A stretch of 64,000 bases of DNA from Moraxellaceae bacterium (lineage in GTDB: Bacteria; Pseudomonadota; Gammaproteobacteria; Pseudomonadales; Moraxellaceae): NCBI GenBank assembly GCA_020697295.1, contig JAJFBF010000004.1, forward strand, positions 1-64,000. Direction: 5' to 3'. The stretch's first letter is position 1, and each line of letters begins with the position of its first letter. Below the pieces are notes generated by a model. That model saw only the letters and a list, made by a program, of their open reading frames with translations. It was not told the DNA's origin and did no database searches. Of the stretch, positions 17,856 through 25,597 are shown one piece after another. The position numbers were made by a program, and so were the translations under genes.

Positions 17856-17973
17856 GCGGGCCTCGCTAATTGCTTGTCCGTGAGTAGGTGATTTGTATTG
17901 TCTTGATTTTATCCTCCTGGGCCATTCGACAGCCTTCAAAAGCTACAAAACTGATACCCAAGCTCCGGAAAGC

Positions 17974-17998
17974 AAAAAGCCCGCGTTATGCGGGCTTT
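17974..17998 (-). terminator. Rho-independent terminator after mdh
   Basis: AAAGCCCGC (17976-17984) pairs with GCGGGCTTT (17990-17998) around GTTAT. On the minus strand the stem ends in a T-run, 20 bases after the mdh stop. Confidence 0.9.
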
Positions 17999-18018
17999 CT
18001 GTCTTACGCCACCTGCGA

Positions 18019-19005
<987 letters not shown>

Positions 19006-19197
19006 GGTGCGTACTCCTGATGGAACGGGCAAGGATCCCGCAAAAAGGCTAGGGGGCGGTGGCTGGAGCGCCATCCCCAGGGCAGCCGGGCAAGGCGGTG
19101 CAAAACCGGCGCGAATTGTACACGCCGTAGGACCAAGATGCGATCGCGGCGGGGGCGCGGCAGGGGTAGAATCCCCGCCCTGTCCGGAGGTCTCCCC

Positions 19198-19794
19198 ATG
19201 CTGATCCGCAAGCTGTTCGGTTTCGAGAACGCCCATATCGTGCGCAACTGCACGAGCGACCGCTGCCGCCGCTCCATCCACGGCCACAGCTACAAGGTCG
19301 AGGTCATCCTCGAGGCCCATGCCCTGGATCACGGCCAGATGGTCTACGACTTCGGCCTCATGAAAGGTCCCATGCGCAGTCTCATCGACAGCTTTGACCA
19401 CGCCATCTGCTATTGGGACAAGGACGACCCCGCCTATGTCCAGGCTTGCGAGACCTTCAGCGCGCGCTGGATCCGGCTGCCGGTGTCGCCTTCGGCGGAG
19501 CAGTTTTCCCGGGTCTTCTACCTGCTCGTCGACGCCGTCCTCCAGAATACCCGGATGCGCAACGGGGAGGCCGACATCACCCTGCAGTCGGTCATCGTCC
19601 ACGAGACGGCCACCGGCTATGCCCAGTGCTTCCGGGGGGACGTGGAGAACCCTCGCATGGGGCTCCTGAGCCTGGATGCCATCGTGTTCTCCGAACAGGT
19701 CCGGCAGGAATGGCCTGATCCGGAGCTCTACGACAAGCTCCGGCGCGGCGAGCCTTTCATCAATCCGGTGGTGGACCGTCAGGTCTTGGAGTAA
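19198..19794 (+). CDS. 6-pyruvoyl-tetrahydropterin synthase / QueD family protein
   Basis: A 198-residue enzyme of the PTPS/QueD family. Zinc-binding histidines are in FGFENAHIV and [12 protein letters not shown]; a Cys lies six residues ahead of the HGH, and [15 protein letters not shown] and [12 protein letters not shown] supply the other conserved catalytic Asp-His and Glu positions. Length is greater than E. coli QueD (about 120 residues) because of C-terminal and middle extensions, so the exact reaction (6-carboxytetrahydropterin synthesis for queuosine, or another pterin step) is open. No que genes are adjacent. CCGGAGG precedes the ATG at 19198. Confidence 0.83.
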   Translation: MLIRKLFGFENAHIVRNCTSDRCRRSIHGHSYKVEVILEAHALDHGQMVYDFGLMKGPMRSLIDSFDHAICYWDKDDPAYVQACETFSARWIRLPVSPSAEQFSRVFYLLVDAVLQNTRMRNGEADITLQSVIVHETATGYAQCFRGDVENPRMGLLSLDAIVFSEQVRQEWPDPELYDKLRRGEPFINPVVDRQVLE

Positions 19795-19907
19795 GGCTTT
19801 AACGATCTGTTACGGCTTCCGCACAGTTCTTTGCTTTCATGCGTTTGTCACATCTGGCACGTTCAATGCTCTACATATCCAGATACTGACAGAAAGCGAG
19901 AACCCAT

Positions 19908-20003
19908 ATGGAAATGCAGGAGTTCAAAGAAGAGTGGTTGGAGGCGGGCGAGTGGCCCCTCCTCGAAGATCTTGATGCGGCGGATGACGCCGAGGAAATG
20001 TAA
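19908..20003 (+). CDS. Small acidic protein, 31 aa
   Basis: A 31-codon ATG frame ending in TAA, followed 15 bases later by a strong terminator stem. The product is very acidic (about 13 Asp/Glu, one Lys, no Arg), with FKEEWLEAGEW at 6-16 and a tail of Asp, Ala and Glu ending in EEM. It has no membrane segment. A purine-rich AGAAAGCGAG lies 8-17 bases upstream as a weak ribosome site. It is separated from the QueD-like gene by 113 bases, enough for its own promoter. No family is recognised. The terminator position is the best evidence that this is a transcribed unit. Confidence 0.5.
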   Translation: MEMQEFKEEWLEAGEWPLLEDLDAADDAEEM

Positions 20004-20018
20004 ATCCCGCAAGCCCCG

Positions 20019-20044
20019 AAAAGCCCGCTATACGCGGGCTTTTT
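20019..20044 (+). terminator. Rho-independent terminator after the small acidic ORF
   Basis: AAAAGCCCGC / GCGGGCTTTT stem with a TATAC loop and a T-run. It is the same stem family as those after etfA, rraA and mdh. Confidence 0.9.
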
Positions 20045-20359
20045 AGTGGGTGCCCGACCGGTCTCCCTGAGTGTTCCTGGGTGCCAACCGGACCGGGGTG
20101 GGATTGGCCGCCAGTGGCCAGCCACGAGCGTGGGCCCATGGCGCAGCAGGCCCGCTTGCCCCTCTGTCGCGGATGCCTCCCGTTGGCGCCTCCCGGGATG
20201 ACCCCGCACCACAGTCATGCCAAGTGTGACCGTGCTCCCGGAAGCGCGCAGCGGGGCAGGGCAGGTCTTTGTTTTTGCAGGAGCGGGGGCTAGACTGCGG
20301 TCATAACAATTCCAACGACGTACCCGGGAAGGGTACTTTCTGGCAGGCGGACCCCTTCC
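20045..20359. other. Intergenic stretch without a supported gene
   Basis: About 315 bases between the terminator at 20019-20044 and the coiled-coil gene. No RNA gene, repeat or convincing promoter was identified. Overlapping frames here lack ribosome sites and look like chance. Confidence 0.5.
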
Positions 20360-21844
20360 ATGTTTGAAAACAATCTGGCTTCCACCGAGTTGGTCTTCTT
20401 CTGGGACGGGGAAGGCATCGACAAGGCCATGGTGTTTTCCGACTTCGAGGCGACCCTGGATGGCTATGTCGGCCTGAACGTCTATGCCGGCCAGGACAAG
20501 CACGCCGCCTATGTGCAACTGGACGACGCACTCAAGGTCCGCGGGGTCGTGCTGTTCAATATCGCTTTTGACAAGACCGGCTTCCCTGAACGGAGCTGGA
20601 ACCTGCCCCTCCGGCACATGGCGGAAATCGCCGGCCGCGGCCCCGACATGGGCGCCGGCCCCATCAACCTGGTCTGCCGGAGCCAGTGCTCCATTTCCTG
20701 GCATGCGCCCAAGCTCTGGGATCCGGTGATGCAGGGCCGCAATACCTTTGCCCAGATCGCCGAGCAGGTCACCGTCGCCGCGCCCCGGTTCGGGCTCAAG
20801 CCCAAGCGCCGCAGTGCGCCGCCGCCGCCCGCCTATGTGGATGAGGACATTCCGGTCCTGAACGACGACGATGCGCCGGTGCTGACCGAGTCGGCCGCCC
20901 CGGCGCCGGCCGCGCCCGCGGCCGCACCCGCCGGCTGGGTCCAGGAGCGCACGCAATTGCTGGAGCGTCTGGCCGAGCAGCAGCTGCATATCAATACCCT
21001 CAGCAACGACAAGAACGAGACCGTGGCCCGCCTGGGGCTCCTGCACCAGCAGCAGGTGGACATCCTCGGGGCGCAGAACACCAAGCTGCTCAGCCAGCAA
21101 CGCGCGGTCAAGGCCCAGGCCGACGCCTTGCGCGAGCAGATCGAGGTCATGCAGCAGCAGATGGCCAGCATGCGCGGGCTGGAGGAGAACCTGGCCACGG
21201 AGCGCCGCCTCCACGAGGAGCAGCTGGCGTCCGTCATGCACGCCAAGGTGGGCGAAGAAACCCAGAAGTTCGAAGAGCTGCTGCGCCGGAAAGAGCAGGA
21301 GTACCTGACCCGCGAGGCCCGCCTGAAGGCCGAGTACCAGCTGGCCCTGGAGCAGCGCCTTGGTGAGGAAACCGCGCGCTTTGGCGCCCGCATGGATGCC
21401 CTGCGCAACGACCTGGTCCGGCGCGAGGAGTCGGTTGCCGATCTCGGCCGCCAGCTGGCCGCGGTGAAATCCGAGCAGGCCCAGCGCGAGGAGGGCGCCG
21501 CCGACGAGTTCCTGCGTCGCCTCGAGACCCTGGGCATGAACTTCGTGGTCTTCCATCCGGGAGCCGGGCATGTGTCCGTCACGGTGCCCGAGCTTGCCGG
21601 CTATGTCAGCAATCCCATGGCCTTTGTCGCGGCCAAGTGCCTGGTCGGCGAGGAGCAATACCGGGCCTGGCTGGCGCACTATGAAAATCCGCGCTGCACG
21701 GCCAGCATTGGCGACAACAAGTGCTGCGAGGCGCGCCTCATCCGCACGGATTCCCCCACCAAGTTCTCCACTGGCCAGTCTGATCGCTGCGCCCGCCACC
21801 AGTCGGCGGACACGGCCATCGACAACGTCCTGCGGTTCCGGTAA
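20360..21844 (+). CDS. Coiled-coil protein with Cys-rich C-terminus, unknown function
   Basis: A 494-residue protein with three parts. Residues 1-150 are globular and begin with a LVFFWDGEGID-type strand pattern. A Pro/Ala-rich linker covers about 150-195. Residues about 195-390 are a long coiled coil rich in Glu, Gln, Arg and Leu. The last 100 residues form a second globular part with cysteines at ENPRCTAS, DNKCCEAR and SDRCARH, which could bind metal. No signal peptide is seen. The stop is 5 bases from the next gene, so it is probably co-transcribed with the cyclic-nucleotide-binding/rhodanese gene and nadK. I do not recognise a characterised family. Confidence 0.82.
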   Translation: MFENNLASTELVFFWDGEGIDKAMVFSDFEATLDGYVGLNVYAGQDKHAAYVQLDDALKVRGVVLFNIAFDKTGFPERSWNLPLRHMAEIAGRGPDMGAGPINLVCRSQCSISWHAPKLWDPVMQGRNTFAQIAEQVTVAAPRFGLKPKRRSAPPPPAYVDEDIPVLNDDDAPVLTESAAPAPAAPAAAPAGWVQERTQLLERLAEQQLHINTLSNDKNETVARLGLLHQQQVDILGAQNTKLLSQQRAVKAQADALREQIEVMQQQMASMRGLEENLATERRLHEEQLASVMHAKVGEETQKFEELLRRKEQEYLTREARLKAEYQLALEQRLGEETARFGARMDALRNDLVRREESVADLGRQLAAVKSEQAQREEGAADEFLRRLETLGMNFVVFHPGAGHVSVTVPELAGYVSNPMAFVAAKCLVGEEQYRAWLAHYENPRCTASIGDNKCCEARLIRTDSPTKFSTGQSDRCARHQSADTAIDNVLRFR

Positions 21845-21849
21845 CGGCC

Positions 21850-22929
21850 ATGGCTCATCTCAGTATCAATCGCGACTTGCTGCAAGCCTTCGTGCCGCTG
21901 AACTCGTTGTCGTCGGAGCGGCTCGACTACCTGCTCGAAGGGCAGCAGCTCGAAACCCTGCCGGCCGGCACGGAAATCTGTCGTCGCCACGAAAGTGACG
22001 GTTACACCATTTACCTGCTCAGTGGTGCGGTCACCCTGGAGGCCGAGGGCGGGGCCTCGCAAACCCTGGATGCGGGTGACCTGGATGCCAGCTATGCGCT
22101 GGCCTCGGAGCAGCCCCGTCAGGTAACGGTGCGTGCTCTCACCCCGGTCAACATCCTGCGCTTTGAAAGCAAGCGGCTCGACCGCGTACTGGCCTGGGAC
22201 CAGTCCACCGAGAACCTGGAGCGCGCTCTGGCCGCCCTGCAGCCGGGCGAGAGCAATGACTGGATCGTTCGCCTGCTGCAGTCTCGCCTGTTTTACCGCC
22301 TGCCGCCCGGCAATGTGATGGAGCTGTTCAAGCGTCTCAAACCGGAGCAGGTCGTTGCCGGCCAGCACATCATTCGCCGCGGTGAAGAAGCCGACTGCTG
22401 CTACATCATCAAGTCCGGTGTGGTCGAGGTCACCATTCCCGGCGATTCCGGGCCGGTGACGCTGGCCCTTCTCGAAAAGGGCCAGTATTTCGGGGAAGAG
22501 GGGCTGCTGATCGAGGGCACCCGCAACGCCGACATCACCATGACCACTGACGGCGTGCTCATGCGCCTGGACAAGGCCGACTTCGATACCCTGCTCAAGT
22601 CGCCCTCGCTGGCGCTGGTCGAATTCGCGGCCGCGATGGGCCTGGTCGAGCAGGGTCAGGCGCAGTGGCTGGATGTGCGTCTTGCCGATGAGCAGGAGCG
22701 TGGCGTGCTGAAAGGGGCGATTTGCCTGCCCTTGCAGGCGCTGCGCGTGAAATCGCGCCTGCTGCCCAAGGAGCGGCGCTATATCGTCTATTGCGATACC
22801 GGCCGGCGCAGTGCCGCGGCTGCTTTCCTGCTGGGCGTCATGGGGTACGATACGCAGATTCTGGAAGGCGGCCTCTGGTCGCTGATGCGTGCCGAGCGCG
22901 ACAGTTACCTGGTCAAGCCCGGCGAATAG
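21850..22929 (+). CDS. Double cyclic-nucleotide-binding domain protein with C-terminal rhodanese
   Basis: A 359-residue protein. Residues about 10-110 and 140-245 are two cyclic-nucleotide-binding (cupin-like) domains; the second has the phosphate-binding cassette FGEEGLLIEGTRNADI with the Arg that usually contacts cNMP, and the first is more divergent. Residues about 270-355 form a rhodanese domain whose active loop CDTGRRS keeps the catalytic Cys and Arg. No DNA-binding domain is visible, so it is not a Crp-type regulator. It may link a nucleotide signal to persulfide chemistry, which is inference. It follows the coiled-coil gene by 5 bases and precedes nadK by 31. Confidence 0.88.
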   Translation: MAHLSINRDLLQAFVPLNSLSSERLDYLLEGQQLETLPAGTEICRRHESDGYTIYLLSGAVTLEAEGGASQTLDAGDLDASYALASEQPRQVTVRALTPVNILRFESKRLDRVLAWDQSTENLERALAALQPGESNDWIVRLLQSRLFYRLPPGNVMELFKRLKPEQVVAGQHIIRRGEEADCCYIIKSGVVEVTIPGDSGPVTLALLEKGQYFGEEGLLIEGTRNADITMTTDGVLMRLDKADFDTLLKSPSLALVEFAAAMGLVEQGQAQWLDVRLADEQERGVLKGAICLPLQALRVKSRLLPKERRYIVYCDTGRRSAAAAFLLGVMGYDTQILEGGLWSLMRAERDSYLVKPGE

Positions 22930-22960
22930 CGCCCTCGCCACCCCTGCAGCCCTGGATGCC

Positions 22961-23854
22961 ATGGAACAATTCCGCAATGTCGGCCTGATGGGCCGGCCCG
23001 GCAACACCTCCGTCTCGGACACCCTGGAGTTCCTGCTGCGCTTCCTGGAAAGCCGCGGCGTCAAGGTCATCTTCGACGAGGATACCGCCGCCGTGCTGCC
23101 GCACCGCAGCGACCTGCAGGTGGGTACGCCCGGCATGCTGGGCGAGGCCTGCGACCTGATCATCGTGGTCGGGGGCGACGGCTCCATCCTGCACGCGGCC
23201 CGCGCGCTGGCGCGCTACAACAAGCCCCTGCTGGGCGTGAACCGCGGTCGCCTCGGCTTTCTGACCGATGTGTCGCCCAGCGACATCGAGCAGAAGGTTG
23301 GCGCCGTGCTCGACGGTGACTACGCCATCGAGCAGCGCTTCCTGCTCGACATGGTGGTGAAGTCCGGCGGCACGCCGGTGGGCGAGGGCGTTGCGCTCAA
23401 TGACGTCGTGCTGTACGCCGGCAAGTCCGTGCACATGATCGAGTTCGAGCTCTACATCGAGGGCCAGTTCGTCTACCGGCAGCGGTCCGACGGCCTTATC
23501 ATCGCCACTCCCACCGGCTCCACGGCCTATGCGCTGTCCGGTGGCGGGCCCATCATGCACCCGCGGCTCGATGCGATGGTGCTGGTGCCCATGCACCCGC
23601 ACACGCTGTCCAGTCGGCCCATCGTGGTCGACGGCAACAGCGAGATCAAATTGCTGATGTGCACGGAAGACATCAACCCGATGGTGAGCTGTGACGGGCA
23701 GACCGGCCTCAGCCTGCGCGCCGGCGACTGGGTTTATGTCAACAAGCATCCTTTCAAGCTGCGGCTGCTGCATCCGCCGGGCCATGACTTCTATGCGGCT
23801 TGCCGCACCAAGCTCGGCTGGAGCAGCCATCTGCCCGCCCAAGGTGAACCATGA
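22961..23854 (+). CDS. nadK: NAD kinase
   Basis: A 297-residue ATP-NAD kinase that makes NADP from NAD. The GGDGS motif is in VVGGDGSILHAARAL; the NE/D-type substrate motif region is LNDVVLYAG, and the glycine-rich C-terminal block PTGSTAYALSGGGPI is intact. Family length is normal. The start at 22961 (MEQFRNVGLMGRPG) matches known NadK N-termini; the frame continues upstream into the previous gene. It overlaps the YeaC-type gene by 4 bases (ATGA), indicating translational coupling. Confidence 0.96.
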   Translation: MEQFRNVGLMGRPGNTSVSDTLEFLLRFLESRGVKVIFDEDTAAVLPHRSDLQVGTPGMLGEACDLIIVVGGDGSILHAARALARYNKPLLGVNRGRLGFLTDVSPSDIEQKVGAVLDGDYAIEQRFLLDMVVKSGGTPVGEGVALNDVVLYAGKSVHMIEFELYIEGQFVYRQRSDGLIIATPTGSTAYALSGGGPIMHPRLDAMVLVPMHPHTLSSRPIVVDGNSEIKLLMCTEDINPMVSCDGQTGLSLRAGDWVYVNKHPFKLRLLHPPGHDFYAACRTKLGWSSHLPAQGEP

Positions 23855-24126
23855 GCGACCCCTCTTTCGAACAGCTTCTCGCCACTCTGACGCCGGACCT
23901 GGTCGCCGTGTTCCGGCGCTCCATCGAGACCGGCAAATGGCCCGACGGCCGCCGACTGAGCGATGAGCAGCGCGCCACCTGCATGCAGGCGGTGATCGCC
24001 TGGGAGCACAGGAACCTGCCCGAAGCCGAGCGCACCGGCTATATTGACAAGGGCGACAAGGAAGGCGAGACCTGCGACGCTCCTCATGACCATGATCATG
24101 AGGAGCCGGTGAAGTTCCTGCATTGA
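23851..24126 (+). CDS. YeaC/DUF1315 family protein
   Basis: A 91-residue cytoplasmic protein of the DUF1315 (YeaC) family: FEQLLATLTPDLVAVFRRSI, GKWPDGRRLSDEQRATCMQA and VIAWEHRNLPEAERTGYIDK are conserved blocks of that family. The tail is acidic with a short His/Asp cluster (APHDHDHEEP) that could bind metal. Function is unknown across the family. The gene overlaps nadK by 4 bases, a pairing I recall from related gammaproteobacteria. Confidence 0.88.
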   Translation: MSDPSFEQLLATLTPDLVAVFRRSIETGKWPDGRRLSDEQRATCMQAVIAWEHRNLPEAERTGYIDKGDKEGETCDAPHDHDHEEPVKFLH

Positions 24127-24134
24127 CTGTCTAT

Positions 24135-24236
24135 CCCTGCAGGCCGGGATTCATCCTTAGCCTGTAGGTCGGGATTCATCCCGACTCAAAAGATACAGCG
24201 CATTTCCGCGGGTCGGGATGAGTCCCGACCTACAGG
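24135..24236. repeat. REP element cluster between yeaC-like and pepN regions
   Basis: Inverted pair: CCTGTAGGTCGGGATTCATC continuing CCGACT at 24161-24186, and GGTCGGGATGAGTCCCGACC then TACAGG at 24211-24236. Each arm is itself a hairpin (GTCGGGAT / ATCCCGAC). A degenerate third copy (CTGCAGGCCGGGATTCATCC) is at about 24137-24156. The GTAG tetranucleotide ahead of a palindrome is the signature of REP elements mobilised by RAYT transposases. No RAYT gene is in the window. Confidence 0.85.
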
Positions 24237-24291
24237 AGACCAGGCGCCGCAGCCAGCTCCGCAGGGGCACCCGAGGGCGTGCCGGGCCTGC

Positions 24292-24750
24292 CTACCAGCG
24301 GAACTTGTCCCAGTTCTCCGGATTGGCCCAGAACCGCGGGTTGAGCCAGTCGGGCACCGCCTTGTAGGTGCGGATGTCGTAGCTCCAGGCCTGCCATTTC
24401 ATGCCGTCCACTTCGAAGCAGGCCTGCCGGTTCAGGGCCAGGCCCACAAGTGCGGTGTCTTCCATCAGGTTTTCCGGTACAAACACCAGCGTCTGGCGAG
24501 CGAGCAGGTCGCGCAGCGCCGCGATGAGCTGGCGCGCCAGCACCTTGTCCATGCCCGGCTCGAGCCGGGCAATGGCGAGATCGGCCCGGCCCTGCTGGCG
24601 GGCGGCGGCGAGGGCGGCGCGGGCGGGCAGCTGTACCGGCGCCGGCGCGCCTTCGGGCCAGGGCAGGGCGCCCACCGCCAGCACGTCGGTGGCTCCGGTG
24701 GCTTTCAGGGTTTCGGCGATCAGGGGCAGGAAGGGATGCGAAAGCGTCAT
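24292..24750 (-). CDS. Conserved hypothetical protein (nadK-pepN neighbourhood)
   Basis: A 152-residue cytoplasmic protein without signal or membrane segments. It has an N-terminal alpha/beta pattern (VLAVGALPWPEG), a central Ala-rich helix, LVFVPENLMEDTALVGLALN, and an aromatic C-terminus (WSYDIRTYKAVPDWLNPRFW then ANPENWDKFRW). The tail is distinctive, and the gene sits in a neighbourhood conserved in Pseudomonas-like genomes, where I recall a DUF6231-type protein; that label is uncertain. It is divergent from the DUF2797 gene, with starts 29 bases apart. Confidence 0.75.
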   Translation of the reverse strand: MTLSHPFLPLIAETLKATGATDVLAVGALPWPEGAPAPVQLPARAALAAARQQGRADLAIARLEPGMDKVLARQLIAALRDLLARQTLVFVPENLMEDTALVGLALNRQACFEVDGMKWQAWSYDIRTYKAVPDWLNPRFWANPENWDKFRW

Positions 24751-24779
24751 GGATGCCTGCAGTAGACGATGAGGTGGTG

Positions 24780-25595
24780 ATGCTGGGTACTTTACGAAAA
24801 ATGCGGACCGAAAAGAACGAGCCCGTGTCCTACTTCCTTCCCCTCGGGGATGTGTCCGTGCCCCTGGCGCCTTTCCTGGGCAAGACCCTGCACCTGCGCT
24901 ACCAGGGGAATATCTTCTGCACCGCCTGCGGTCGCAAGACGTCCAAGTCGTATAACCAGGGGCACTGCTTCGTCTGCTTCAAGAAGCTTGCCGCCTGCGA
25001 CATGTGCATCCTCAAGCCCGAAACCTGTCACTTTGCCGCCGGGACCTGCCGCGAGCCGGAGTGGGCCGAAGCCCACTGCAACATCCCGCACATCGTGTAT
25101 CTGGCCAACTCCTCCGGCCTCAAGGTCGGCATCACCCGGGAAACCCAGGTCCCCATCCGCTGGATGGACCAGGGCGCGACCCAGGCCCTGCCGATCTTCC
25201 GCGTGGCCACGCGCTACCAGTCCGGGCTGGTCGAAGTCGCGCTCGCCCAACATATCGCCGACAAGACCAACTGGCAGGCCTTGCTAAAAGGGGAGAGCGC
25301 GCCGGTGGATCTTGCGGCCGCGCGCGACGACCTGATGACGCGCTGTGCCGACGAGCTCGCCGCGCTGCAGCAACGCTTCCCGGAGCAGATCCAGGCGCTG
25401 CCGGCGGCGCAGGCCGAGTCTTTCCGCTATCCGGTGCTGGAATACCCGCAGAAGATCCGCTCCTTCAACCTGGACCAGGACCCGGATGTCAGCGGCACCC
25501 TGCTCGGCATCAAGGGCCAGTACCTGTTGTTTGATACCGGCGTCATCAATATCCGCAAATTCACGGCCTACCAGGTCGAGCTGCTCACGGTGTAA
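24780..25595 (+). CDS. DUF2797 Cys-rich protein
   Basis: A 271-residue DUF2797 protein. The first third carries eight cysteines as four pairs: FCTACGRK, HCFVCF, ACDMCIL and ETCHFAAGTC, which looks like a zinc-binding module. Next is the highly conserved IVYLANSSGLKVGITRETQV then PIRWMDQGA segment, which resembles a GIY-YIG-like core (Y...GITR), although nuclease activity has not been shown that I know of. The ATG at 24780 is chosen because GAGGTGG precedes it and family members begin near LGTLRKM; an ATG at 24753 lacks a ribosome site. pepN starts 2 bases after the stop. Confidence 0.88.
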   Translation: MLGTLRKMRTEKNEPVSYFLPLGDVSVPLAPFLGKTLHLRYQGNIFCTACGRKTSKSYNQGHCFVCFKKLAACDMCILKPETCHFAAGTCREPEWAEAHCNIPHIVYLANSSGLKVGITRETQVPIRWMDQGATQALPIFRVATRYQSGLVEVALAQHIADKTNWQALLKGESAPVDLAAARDDLMTRCADELAALQQRFPEQIQALPAAQAESFRYPVLEYPQKIRSFNLDQDPDVSGTLLGIKGQYLLFDTGVINIRKFTAYQVELLTV

Positions 25596-25597
25596 TC

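Noticed and set aside
24135-24236. The REP cluster as a CRISPR array
   Set aside because: Copies are inverted hairpins with irregular spacing, not direct repeats with uniform spacers.
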